Below are positions 1 through 7,505 of a stretch of 32,145 nt of DNA, in pieces. The translations under genes and the position numbers were made by a program. The DNA comes from JAEDES01 sp964616405 (lineage in GTDB: Bacteria; Bacillota_I; Bacilli_A; RF39; UBA660). The DNA lies in contig CAZTRE010000012.1 of assembly GCA_964616405.1 (NCBI GenBank), forward strand, positions 1 to 32,145, read 5' to 3'. Each line of letters starts with the position of its first letter. The stretch's first letter is position 1. The notes under the pieces were generated by a model. The model made no database searches, was not told the origin of the DNA, and worked only from the letters and a program-made list of their open reading frames with translations.

Positions 1-29
1 TTCATGGATAGTAGTACCTCTAGTTTAGT

Positions 30-58
30 TTGACATTTTGCTTAAAATATGGTATAAT
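30..58 (+). promoter_or_regulatory. Sigma-A promoter of first metallopeptidase
   Basis: TTGACA at 30-35 and TATAAT at 53-58 with a 17-bp spacer form a consensus sigma-A promoter. It overlaps the upstream part of the longest reading frame (TTG at 30), so the protein cannot begin there. A GAGGGGG ribosome site at 71-77 serves the ATG at 84. Confidence 0.9.
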
Positions 59-83
59 GTGCTTAATTTTGAGGGGGTATTTG

Positions 84-1277
84 ATGGGGTTGTTTACAGA
101 AGATAAATTTATGGTAGAAGATAAGACTGATACTAGCCAAGTTTTAGAACAAGAAAAAACAGACAAAAATGAAAGCCATAAGCTTTTATTATGGTTATTA
201 AATTCTAAAATGCTTAATAAAGCTAGTTCTCTTTTTGTATGTTTAAGTTTAATATTTAGTATTTGTGTATTTATACAATGCGCTCCATGGCTAGTCTCTA
301 AAAAAATGTCATTTTATAATAAAAATATTTATTCTGGCAATGAATTGAATATATCTGATGATGAATTGCATAGTATCATTGATGTTGTAGAAGAACAATT
401 AGGAAGCACTATCGATGAAGAGTATTATGATGATTATTGTTTACTAAATGCAATAATTGAAAACAAAAACTTAACAGATGAAGAAAAAAATATATTTTAT
501 GGTGCAATTGATATTATTAAGGACAATCCATATATTAATAAAGAAGCAGCTTACAAATCATTATTAGATATTGATGTTTTATACACAGAACATAGACCAT
601 TTTTTGTAAATAGTGCAGATGGTATTTATAATAGTATGTTTAAGAAAATTGGTGTATTTGAGGAAGATGAACGGCATTTAATTTTAAGACATGAGATGAT
701 ACATGCAATTTTTTCAAATAAATACACAAGAGGTTTACCTACTTACTTTGAAGAAGGAATGACTGAATTATTGTCAAATGAGTACTTTGCAATAAATCCT
801 TATGTTGAATATTATCACTATCCATTTGAAATTGCTATGGTAAAGATGTTGTGTGAAGTTAGTTCTCCGGATGCCGTTTTGGAGGCTTATTCAACTGGTA
901 ATATGACAGTTATTGCGAAAGAGATGGCCAATATTACAAAAGACGAGGATGCTGCGATAAAAGCGCTTAAGAATGTGAAATCTATGATGCAACAATATAA
1001 TTCTTTAGATAAAGATGATAAAGAAAATATTATAAATGGATTTATACCTATGTTTAGAGAGATAGTTAATACTAAAGCTGATTTAGGCTTACAAAGTAGT
1101 GATTCATATTATTATAACGAGATGTTATTGATGAGTATCTTTGAAGAGAATTCATATGATTGTTATAAGGAAAATATTACAACAGAGCCTATTGATACAA
1201 AAGGTTATTTTAATTCAAAATTAAAATATGAAGGAAAAGGGCCTGACAAGATAGAAAAGGTTAAAATGATTAAGTAA
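84..1277 (+). CDS. Membrane-anchored gluzincin-like metallopeptidase, copy 1
   Basis: A 397-residue protein with a charged cytoplasmic head (1-45), one membrane helix (about 47-70) and an outward-facing domain. That domain carries HEMIH at 203-207, then EEGMTE at 223-228. HExxH followed about 20 residues later by a P-x-Y-F-x-E-G stretch is the pattern of peptidase-MA-like gluzincins, with H203, H207 and E224 as likely zinc ligands and E204 as the catalytic base. Start chosen at ATG 84 because the promoter covers the upstream extension and a strong ribosome site lies 6 nt ahead of it. The substrate is unknown; a surface or secreted protein is likely. The next gene is a clear paralogue with the same layout. 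Family assignment rests on motif spacing and the exact peptidase family is uncertain. Confidence 0.75.
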   Translation: MGLFTEDKFMVEDKTDTSQVLEQEKTDKNESHKLLLWLLNSKMLNKASSLFVCLSLIFSICVFIQCAPWLVSKKMSFYNKNIYSGNELNISDDELHSIIDVVEEQLGSTIDEEYYDDYCLLNAIIENKNLTDEEKNIFYGAIDIIKDNPYINKEAAYKSLLDIDVLYTEHRPFFVNSADGIYNSMFKKIGVFEEDERHLILRHEMIHAIFSNKYTRGLPTYFEEGMTELLSNEYFAINPYVEYYHYPFEIAMVKMLCEVSSPDAVLEAYSTGNMTVIAKEMANITKDEDAAIKALKNVKSMMQQYNSLDKDDKENIINGFIPMFREIVNTKADLGLQSSDSYYYNEMLLMSIFEENSYDCYKENITTEPIDTKGYFNSKLKYEGKGPDKIEKVKMIK

Positions 1278-1450
1278 ATATTTATTTAATTATAAAAAAA
1301 TTTATTATTATTTTATTTTGTGGTAGAATGATAAATGGTTTAAGATAACAGAAGTTATATTAATAAAAATTAAAGCAAATCTTTTGTTTTAAACATATTA
1401 TAATGAAAAAAATAGAATGCAGAAATTTAATTTATTAAGGTGTTGAATAA

Positions 1451-2671
1451 ATGTTGGAAAAAATAGATAAAAATGACATTAAAAATAATAATAAAATATA
1501 TGAAGATGAACATGATGATGTTTCTTTCGAAAATACTAATGATATTTTATATGCTGAGGTTATAAAAAGTCTTTTTCACTCTTGCTCTAGAGACAGTATA
1601 CTCTTTAAACTTATATCTGGGTATTTAGCTTTTTGGCTTATATGTGGAGGTATAATTTTTAGCAAAGACATCAAAGACATCACTTATCATAGAAACAATT
1701 TATATAGAGGAACTGAGTTAATTATTTCGGATGATAAATTAGAGCAAATAATTTCTAATATTGAAGAAGAATTTGAAATGGATATTCCGGATTATCAATA
1801 TGATGATTATGCTTTATTAAATTCAATCTTGGAAAATAAGAACCTTACAGACGAAGAAAAGCAGATTTTTAGTAGTATTTCAAAAATGATTGAGGATAAT
1901 CCGTATCTTGATAAAGAAGAGGCTTATAACTCTTTATTGCAAGTAAAGGTGTGTTATACTGAGAGACCTGAGAGGGTTGATCCAAATACTTGGGGTGAAT
2001 ATTATTATCGTTTAAAGAAAATATTTATATATCAAGAAGATGAAGATTATGGAGTTTTAAAACATGAAATAATCCATTGTGTTTATCATAACGATACTAC
2101 ATCTCAATTGCCAAATTATTTTCGTGAAGGAATGACTGAGTTGTTATGTAATGAGTATTTCTCTTCTGATCCGTATGTTGAATTTAATTCATATCCTTTT
2201 GAAATTTTGATGGTAAAAATGTTGTGTGAAGTTAGTTCAGCAGATACTGTATTAAAGGCATTCTCAACGGGGAATATGGATATTATAGCTAAAGAGATTA
2301 CACAAAATACTACTTTTTATACAGAAGAAAGTGTTAATTCTGTTTTGAGTTCAATAGAACGATTAATGGATTTGTGTAATGAACAGGATAAAGATCTCAA
2401 TCAAATTGATAATTACATGATGATTGTTTTTTCATGCTTTGAAGATGTAATGTCATCAAAAACTGAAGATGATGATAGACAACAAGCATTTGATTATTAT
2501 CGAAAAATGTTTATAAATGTTTTAGATGATAATCCAATTGATGCTTATGCTCAAGATGTTTCTGATACAGGTGTTTTAGAAAAAGCATATTTTTCTTCAG
2601 AACTTAAAAATAATTATAAAATGAATCAACCAGTAAAAGTAAAATTAAAAGTTAAGAGTTTAGAAGAATAA
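1451..2671 (+). CDS. Membrane-anchored gluzincin-like metallopeptidase, copy 2
   Basis: A 406-residue paralogue of the preceding gene. It has an acidic cytoplasmic N-terminus, a membrane helix at about 51-70 and an extracytoplasmic peptidase domain with HEIIH at 205-209 and REGMTE at 225-230 (E226 the probable third zinc ligand). The copies share long blocks, for example around ENKNLTDEEK, the catalytic region and the PFE-(I/L)-MVKMLCEVSS stretch, but their tails and membrane segments have diverged, so the duplication is not recent. AAGGTG at 1437-1442 lies 8 nt before the ATG. A TAGAAT at 1324-1329 may be a -10 for separate transcription, but no convincing -35 is visible. Function beyond metal-dependent proteolysis is not known. 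Confidence 0.75.
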   Translation: MLEKIDKNDIKNNNKIYEDEHDDVSFENTNDILYAEVIKSLFHSCSRDSILFKLISGYLAFWLICGGIIFSKDIKDITYHRNNLYRGTELIISDDKLEQIISNIEEEFEMDIPDYQYDDYALLNSILENKNLTDEEKQIFSSISKMIEDNPYLDKEEAYNSLLQVKVCYTERPERVDPNTWGEYYYRLKKIFIYQEDEDYGVLKHEIIHCVYHNDTTSQLPNYFREGMTELLCNEYFSSDPYVEFNSYPFEILMVKMLCEVSSADTVLKAFSTGNMDIIAKEITQNTTFYTEESVNSVLSSIERLMDLCNEQDKDLNQIDNYMMIVFSCFEDVMSSKTEDDDRQQAFDYYRKMFINVLDDNPIDAYAQDVSDTGVLEKAYFSSELKNNYKMNQPVKVKLKVKSLEE

Positions 2672-2673
2672 CT

Positions 2674-2693
2674 TTAAAATATTAATATTTTAA
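2674..2693. repeat. 20-bp perfect AT palindrome
   Basis: TTAAAATATT followed immediately by AATATTTTAA, just behind the second metallopeptidase. There is no loop and no T-run, so it is a poor intrinsic terminator. It may be a chance AT-rich palindrome or a weak transcript-end structure. Confidence 0.35.
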
Positions 2694-2783
2694 TAAAAGA
2701 TAAATATACTATATATGAAGCATATTTATTAGTAAATATATGTTTAATTAGCACGGATTTTTTAGATGTTTGTTTAAATTTTG

Positions 2784-2812
2784 TTGACAAATATAGAAAA
2801 AAGTGTTATAAT
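2784..2812 (+). promoter_or_regulatory. Consensus promoter of the OLE RNA
   Basis: TTGACA (2784-2789), 17-bp spacer, TATAAT (2807-2812). It is a perfect match to the sigma-A consensus. It predicts a start near 2819, right before an 8-bp hairpin (2820-2827 with 2844-2851) that begins the structured RNA. Confidence 0.92.
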
Positions 2813-2818
2813 GTAATG

Positions 2819-3447
2819 CGTAATTGATGGCACACTATTCTAGTCAATTACTTTGCTAGGAAGACGAAAGTAAAACGTCGTTAAAGGGCATATCTGTGAA
2901 ACCTTTGGTGTTTGCTTCTTACGCCCAGTTTGGGGTGAATGCTGAGGATGAAAGATTTAGGGCGCTCGTAATGGCATACGACAAACGACCCTATATCTGT
3001 GGAGACCTATTCTTGTAGTAAACCTATACGTATAGACTGATGGATTTATTACGAAATAGGATAGAACCTGTATTGTGGCGCAAGCTATGTGCAGTGTAGC
3101 CTGTCTTGAGTGAGAGTATTGGGATAAATGATCTACCTTTATTTAGGCGGCCACCTAAATATTGGCATTGCATTTTGAAATTGCTGTTGCAAAAAAGGAC
3201 TAATAGTAAAGTGTTGGTGAGGAAATCTCCTAGGGTGTAGTTCATTATAGGATTGCAGTGGGCACTAAGTGGTAATCAAGTCGTATGTACGGTGACGTCA
3301 TATTGATTTCAATAATGGGGAACCACATTACTGGTAACGGTAGTGTTGAAATCAGAGAAATTCTACTTGACCTAAGGCTCAGAGTTTACTATAATGAAAG
3401 CCAAACAATTAATTTGTAATTAAAGTAGTGATAAACTACTTTTTTTG
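2819..3447 (+). ncRNA. ole: OLE RNA (ornate large extremophilic RNA)
   Basis: About 620 nt with no plausible protein but much higher GC than its surroundings, bounded by a perfect promoter and an intrinsic terminator (3422-3446). Self-complementary elements include GTAATTGA/TCAATTAC (2820-2827 / 2844-2851), GACG/CGTC (2863-2866 / 2876-2879), ATTTAGG/CCTAAAT (3141-3147 / 3154-3160) and TGATTTCAA/TTGAAATCA (3304-3312 / 3346-3354). OLE RNA is known to be about 610 nt and typically lies directly upstream of oapA, which encodes an approximately 21-kDa membrane protein with four predicted helices; exactly such a gene follows 31 nt later. In studied Bacilli the OLE-Oap complex sits at the membrane and affects tolerance to cold, short alcohols and Mg2+. 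I assign this from size, context and structure, not from a covariance model. ROOL or another giant RNA is the main alternative, but those do not have an OapA neighbour. Confidence 0.78.
3422..3446 (+). terminator. Terminator of OLE RNA
   Basis: AAAGTAGT / GATAA loop / ACTACTTT followed by a T-run to 3446. A TATAAT at 3449-3454 starts 3 nt later and may provide a -10 for oapA, so oapA could be transcribed by read-through or from its own weak start. Confidence 0.88.
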
Positions 3448-3477
3448 ATATAATTATTTAATAAAGAGGTAGATAAG

Positions 3478-4074
3478 ATGTTTAAGAAAAAGCATAAAGG
3501 TGAACTAGAAAATTTAATAGTTCAAACTAGAAGAAAAGAAAAAGAAAAAAAAGAGCACGTTGATTTTAAGTGGCTTATTAAAATAGTGATTTTAGCTTTT
3601 GTAATTTCATTTGTTTTATCTTTTGTAGCACAAACAACAATTCCTAATTTAAGTATTTTAGTAGGAATTTTAATAACATTATTATTTATTGGGATTGGTA
3701 TTATTTTTGATATAGTAGGAGTAGCAGTTAATTGTGCTGATGAAAAGGTTTTTCATTCAATGAATGCTAGACAAGTAAAAGGAGCAAACGTTGCGGTAAA
3801 ATTTAAAAAGAATGCTGATAAAGTATCAAGTTTTTGTAATGATGTTATTGGGGATATTTGCGGTATTATTTCAGGTGCTGCTGCAACGACAATTGCGATT
3901 GGACTGGCGAAAGTATTAAATGTTGATATATTATTTGTAAATTTAACTATAGCGGCTATAGTAGCTTCACTAACTATTGGTGGAAAAGCAATTGGCAAAA
4001 GCTTGGCCATGAATAAAAGTGATATTATTTTATATGAATTTGCTAAAGTGGTATCAATATTTTATAAAGGATAG
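3478..4074 (+). CDS. oapA: OLE-associated membrane protein OapA
   Basis: A 198-residue integral membrane protein with a very basic, lysine-rich N-terminus (1-27). Its four hydrophobic segments lie at about 29-50, 56-80, 124-146 and 149-170. Between helices 2 and 3 is a cytoplasmic-looking stretch (FHSMNARQVKGANVAVKFKK) and then SFCNDVIGDICGI, which I recognise as the conserved core of OapA proteins, distantly similar to the transmembrane part of CorB/CNNM-type Mg2+ proteins. Size (about 21 kDa), helix count and location directly behind the large RNA match OapA, which binds OLE RNA and brings it to the membrane. AAAGAGG at 3463-3469 is the ribosome site. The stop codon lies inside the following terminator hairpin. 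No OapB or OapC candidate is seen in this window. Confidence 0.85.
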   Translation: MFKKKHKGELENLIVQTRRKEKEKKEHVDFKWLIKIVILAFVISFVLSFVAQTTIPNLSILVGILITLLFIGIGIIFDIVGVAVNCADEKVFHSMNARQVKGANVAVKFKKNADKVSSFCNDVIGDICGIISGAAATTIAIGLAKVLNVDILFVNLTIAAIVASLTIGGKAIGKSLAMNKSDIILYEFAKVVSIFYKG

Positions 4075-4090
4075 AAAAATTCCTTTTTTT
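4066..4090 (+). terminator. Terminator overlapping the oapA stop codon
   Basis: AAAGGA (4066-4071), a loop that contains the TAG stop codon, then TCCTTT (4081-4086) and more T's. The last oapA codons form the 5' arm. Confidence 0.75.
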
Positions 4091-4095
4091 GTTTT

Positions 4096-4289
4096 ATGAG
4101 TACTGAAGAAACTTTTGAATATAATTTTCAATATTTGAATGAACTTATTTTAGAGGATTAATGCATAGTGTTATTTTAAATCAAGAAGAAAATCAAGAAG
4201 AAAGCATAAAATTTGGATTAAGATATTCAAATTCTGAGATATTAAGTAGTCAAATAAAAGAAGAGACTAATCCTAGTTGTATGGTTTAA
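4096..4289 (+). pseudogene. Possible gene remnant of two overlapping short frames
   Basis: A 21-codon frame (4096-4161, MSTEETFEYNFQYLN...) ends in TAATG, which opens a 42-codon frame (4161-4289). Both have protein-like composition but no good ribosome sites, and together they look like a frameshifted remnant. No family recognised. It could also be ordinary spacer sequence. Confidence 0.25.
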
Positions 4290-4310
4290 AAAGGTGACAT
4301 TGTAAAATAC

Positions 4311-4339
4311 TTGTCTTTTTCTTATATTCTTGTTAAAAT
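4311..4339 (+). promoter_or_regulatory. Promoter of the ABC-F gene
   Basis: TTGTCT (4311-4316), 17 bp, TAAAAT (4334-4339). The transcript leader would be only about 17 nt, which leaves no room for the leader-peptide attenuators that control many resistance-type ABC-F genes. Confidence 0.65.
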
Positions 4340-4362
4340 AAAAGGGCTTTGAGGTGATAAAG

Positions 4363-5949
4363 ATGATACAAGTAAATAACGTTAGTCTAAAGTTTGGCAA
4401 AAGAACTTTATTTGATGAAGTTAATATAAAATTTACCAATGGTAATTGTTATGGATTGATTGGGGCTAATGGTTCTGGCAAATCGACATTTTTAAAGATT
4501 TTATCTGGGGAAGTGGAAACAACTACAGGTGAAGTTGTTATTTCTAAGGATGAAAGATTATCTTTTTTAAGACAAGATCATTATCAATATGATGATAATA
4601 GAGTAATTGATGTTGTTATTATGGGTAATGATAAGCTATATAAGATAATGGAAGAAAAAGATAAGATGTATCAACAAACGGAGTTTAGTGATGAAGATGG
4701 TATGCGTCTTGCGGAACTTGAAGCGGAATTTATGGAATTAGATGGTTGGAATGCAGAGCCTGATGCAGCACAACTTTTAAGTAATTTAGGAGTTGAAATT
4801 GAACATCATTATATGAAAATGAGTGAATTGCCAGTAAAAGAACGTGTTAAAGTTTTACTTGCTCAAGCTTTATTTGGGAATCCTGATATACTACTTTTAG
4901 ATGAACCAACTAATAGTTTGGATTTAGAGGCAATTCGTTGGTTAGAAGAGTTTTTAATCAATTTTAATAATACAGTAATTATTGTGTCGCATGATAGACA
5001 TTTCTTAAATAAGGTATGTACACATATTGCAGATATTGATTATGGAAAAATCAAATTATATGTAGGTAACTATGATTTCTGGTATGAATCAAGTGAATTA
5101 TTACAAAGACAGATGAAGGAGTCTAATAAGAAGAAGGAAGAAAAGATTAAGGAATTACAATCATTCATTGCGAGATTCTCAGCTAATGCCTCTAAAAGTA
5201 AGCAAGCTACTTCTCGTAAAAAGATGTTGGAAAAAATTCAATTAGATGAAATTATTCCATCTTCTAGAAAGTATCCATATATTGATTTTAAGATTGAAAA
5301 ACCAGCGGGTAAAGAAATATTAAAAGTAGAGAATTTAACTAAAGTTGTTGACGGAAAAACTATTTTAGATAAGGTTTCATTTACAATTCTTAAGGGAGAT
5401 AAAATTACATTTATTGCTCAAGACGATATGGTAAAAACAATATTATTTAATATTTTAATGGGTAAAGAAAAGTATGATAGTGGTAGTGTTGAATGGGGAA
5501 AGACTATTAATCCCGGATATTTACCACAGGATAATAATGAATACTTTAATACTGATAAAAATATTATGGAATGGATTGGGCAATTTTATGATATTAAAGA
5601 CGAGACAATCTTACGTGGATTTTTAGGAAGAATGTTATTCTCTGGAGAAGATGTTTTTAAGAAAGTTAATGTTTTATCTGGAGGAGAAAAGGCAAGATGT
5701 ATGCTTTCAAAGATGATGCTTGAAAATCCTAATTTCTTAATATTAGATGAACCTACAAACCATTTAGATCTTGAAAGTATTACTTCTTTAAATAAAGGAT
5801 TATGTAATTTTCAAGGTGAAGTTTTATTTACTTCTCGTGACTATGAACTTAATAGTACTGTTTCAAATCGGGTAATTGAAATATTTGATGATGGTCATAT
5901 TGTGGATAGAAGTATTCCATACGAAGAATATTTAGAGAAGGAAAAGTAG
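4363..5949 (+). CDS. ABC-F ribosome-associated ATPase, YbiT/YkpA type
   Basis: A 528-residue protein with two fused nucleotide-binding domains and no membrane helix, as in translation-factor ABC-F proteins that act at the ribosomal E site. Domain 1 has Walker A GANGSGKS (34-41), Walker B LLLLDEPTN and the switch motif SHDRHF. Its signature motif is degenerate (LPVKE in place of LSGGQ), as in YbiT relatives. The linker contains the family stretch ELQSFIARFSANASKSKQATSRKK as two shorter recognisable blocks. Domain 2 has LSGGE and LILDEPTNHLD, but its Walker A is degenerate around K358 (AQDDMVKT) and the switch histidine is replaced by R492 (TSRD). Start at ATG 363 positions after 4000 (4363), because GAGGTG at 4351-4356 is the ribosome site, not a start. 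A role in translation under stress is likely; resistance is not indicated. Confidence 0.9.
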   Translation: MIQVNNVSLKFGKRTLFDEVNIKFTNGNCYGLIGANGSGKSTFLKILSGEVETTTGEVVISKDERLSFLRQDHYQYDDNRVIDVVIMGNDKLYKIMEEKDKMYQQTEFSDEDGMRLAELEAEFMELDGWNAEPDAAQLLSNLGVEIEHHYMKMSELPVKERVKVLLAQALFGNPDILLLDEPTNSLDLEAIRWLEEFLINFNNTVIIVSHDRHFLNKVCTHIADIDYGKIKLYVGNYDFWYESSELLQRQMKESNKKKEEKIKELQSFIARFSANASKSKQATSRKKMLEKIQLDEIIPSSRKYPYIDFKIEKPAGKEILKVENLTKVVDGKTILDKVSFTILKGDKITFIAQDDMVKTILFNILMGKEKYDSGSVEWGKTINPGYLPQDNNEYFNTDKNIMEWIGQFYDIKDETILRGFLGRMLFSGEDVFKKVNVLSGGEKARCMLSKMMLENPNFLILDEPTNHLDLESITSLNKGLCNFQGEVLFTSRDYELNSTVSNRVIEIFDDGHIVDRSIPYEEYLEKEK

Positions 5950-5952
5950 AAT

Positions 5953-6387
5953 ATGGAAAGTAATAAGGGAAGAGTACGTAATTATGTAGTTAGTGATGTA
6001 GATGCTGTTTCAGACGTTTTTGAGTCAGTATTATGCAAAAACGGAATTAGTTATGTTCATGTTGATCATGAATTTCATTGTTTTGATAAAATCTTACGTT
6101 TTTATAGTATTGAGGAATATAATGAAATTTATCAAACAATACAATTTGTTGGAGAAGAAGAACATGTGGTTAGATGTATTAATCCAGATTTCTTTGGTTT
6201 AATTAATACAGAGGAAGGATTAAAAGGATTATTATTAATAGATAAAGTAGGCAATCCAAATGTAGTTACTAGCGAACATCATACAGCTTATACAAAAGCA
6301 ATGATAAAACAAAGTAGTAAGAACGTTAATGATGAATTACGTCAACATAATGTTAAGGGTAAAACGGGTTTTTATCGTAAGGGATGA
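5953..6387 (+). CDS. Hypothetical protein, 144 aa
   Basis: Begins 3 nt after the ABC-F stop codon, so the two are almost surely cotranscribed and perhaps translationally coupled; AAGGA at 5938-5943 is the ribosome site. The protein is soluble, with no signal peptide or membrane segment. It has a central HVDHEFHCFDK stretch rich in His/Asp and a basic C-terminus (KGKTGFYRKG). I do not recognise a family. The basic tail and the coupling to a ribosome-acting ATPase make an RNA- or ribosome-related role conceivable, but this is only context. Confidence 0.7.
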   Translation: MESNKGRVRNYVVSDVDAVSDVFESVLCKNGISYVHVDHEFHCFDKILRFYSIEEYNEIYQTIQFVGEEEHVVRCINPDFFGLINTEEGLKGLLLIDKVGNPNVVTSEHHTAYTKAMIKQSSKNVNDELRQHNVKGKTGFYRKG

Positions 6388-6453
6388 CATTTATATTTTT
6401 TCTTTATTTTTAAGTAAAGTGTGTTATAATGATTTTGGGAGAGAGGTATGATT

Positions 6454-6996
6454 ATGAATAAAAAGATTGTAAATATTATAATGGTGGTTATTGCTTGTGC
6501 TGTAGTTATTGGTTGTTTTTTTGCTACTAGTAACGTAGCTAAAGAGGGAAATGGCGTTTCTACTGGAGCCAATACTAATGTTGATGAAGTAACTCAACGG
6601 GCACAAGAAGAGGCAGAGGCAGTAAAAGAGGAAGAAAAACGTGAGTTTGCTGTGGCAGAAAATGTTGATCATTATTTAGATTTATATAATGCTACAGATA
6701 AGAAAAGATTGGTATTAGTAGCTAGTCCAACTTGCCATTATTGTCAAATTGCGGAACCAATTATTCAAAATATTGCATATAAATATGACATTAGAATTTA
6801 CTATTTAGATTCATCTGCTTTTGATGGTGAAGATCAAGAAAAGTTTATTTCTTCTAACGAAGCTTTTGCTTCAGGTTTTGGGACACCAATGTTATTATTA
6901 GTATCTGATGGTAAGATTCATGATTCAGTAGATGGATTAGTTGATACTGCTGGATATGTTGAGTTCTTTACAAAACATGGCTATATTAGTGAATAG
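6454..6996 (+). CDS. Thioredoxin-fold lipoprotein or anchored protein with CHYC motif
   Basis: 180 residues. An N-terminal hydrophobic segment (about 4-22) ends in VIGC, which fits a lipobox, so the protein is probably lipid-anchored outside the membrane. A charged Glu/Lys spacer follows, then a thioredoxin-like domain with C94-H-Y-C97 and a later GTPMLLLV stretch holding the expected cis-proline. This resembles bacteriocin-transport accessory/PedC-like thioredoxins. It may handle disulfides in exported proteins. The ATG at 6454 is chosen over 6448 because GAGAGG ends at 6446, giving a normal 7-nt spacing. A TATAAT at 6425-6430 is a probable -10, but the -35 is weak. The next gene follows after 10 nt. 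Confidence 0.75.
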   Translation: MNKKIVNIIMVVIACAVVIGCFFATSNVAKEGNGVSTGANTNVDEVTQRAQEEAEAVKEEEKREFAVAENVDHYLDLYNATDKKRLVLVASPTCHYCQIAEPIIQNIAYKYDIRIYYLDSSAFDGEDQEKFISSNEAFASGFGTPMLLLVSDGKIHDSVDGLVDTAGYVEFFTKHGYISE

Positions 6997-7006
6997 GAGA
7001 AAAAAT

Positions 7007-7453
7007 ATGGGAAAAGTATACGAACAAGTATTAAGATTTAAAGAGAGACATCCAATGACAGTTGCTTGGCGACTTCGCCAAAATGCATCAATTGTGGAAA
7101 AACATTTAAATTCTGATGAAAAGGCATTATATTCATTTGCTGCTCAAAAGAATGATAATCCATTTAATATTTGGGGATCTGCTGTTATAACATTAACGAC
7201 TAAGAGAATATTAATTGGTCGAAAAAGAGTTTTATTTGGATATTTTCTAAATTCAATTACACCAGATATGTTTAATGATTTAAAAGTATCTAGTGGTATT
7301 ATTTGGGGAAAAGTATATATTGATACAGTGAAGGAGTTCATTACTTTATCAAATATTTCCAAAGAAGCATTAATTGAAATTGAAACAGAAGTTTCTTCTT
7401 ATATGTTAGAGGAAAAGAAAAAATATGCGAACTTTGAATCTAGTGTAGAATAA
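7007..7453 (+). CDS. Small PH-like domain protein
   Basis: 148 residues, soluble. From about 40 on, the pattern KALYSFAAQKN... VITLTTKRILIGRKRVLFGYFLNSI is that of bacterial pleckstrin-homology-like proteins: a run of beta strands, then a C-terminal helix (KEALIEIETEVSSYMLEEKKK). These domains often bind membranes or proteins and their exact role is usually unknown. The ATG at 7007 follows TAGGAGA at 6995-7001; an upstream in-frame extension would lie wholly inside the preceding gene and is rejected. Probably in one operon with the thioredoxin-like gene. Confidence 0.7.
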   Translation: MGKVYEQVLRFKERHPMTVAWRLRQNASIVEKHLNSDEKALYSFAAQKNDNPFNIWGSAVITLTTKRILIGRKRVLFGYFLNSITPDMFNDLKVSSGIIWGKVYIDTVKEFITLSNISKEALIEIETEVSSYMLEEKKKYANFESSVE

Positions 7454-7454
7454 A

Positions 7455-7480
7455 AAGACTTTATATAGGTCTTTTTTTTT
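7455..7480 (+). terminator. Terminator with promoter -10 abutting
   Basis: AAAGACTT / loop / AGGTCTTT followed by nine T's, ending at 7480. TATAAT begins at 7483, so the next transcription unit starts right behind the T-run. Confidence 0.8.
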
Positions 7481-7505
7481 GATATAATGAGGATGGTGAA
7501 GTAGG

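Noticed and set aside
30..83. Longer N-terminus of the first metallopeptidase
   Set aside because: The extension is the promoter itself; transcription would begin downstream of the proposed TTG start.
3024..3245. 73-codon minus-strand frame inside the large RNA
   Set aside because: It has no ribosome site, lies antisense within the structured RNA and has no protein-like motif.
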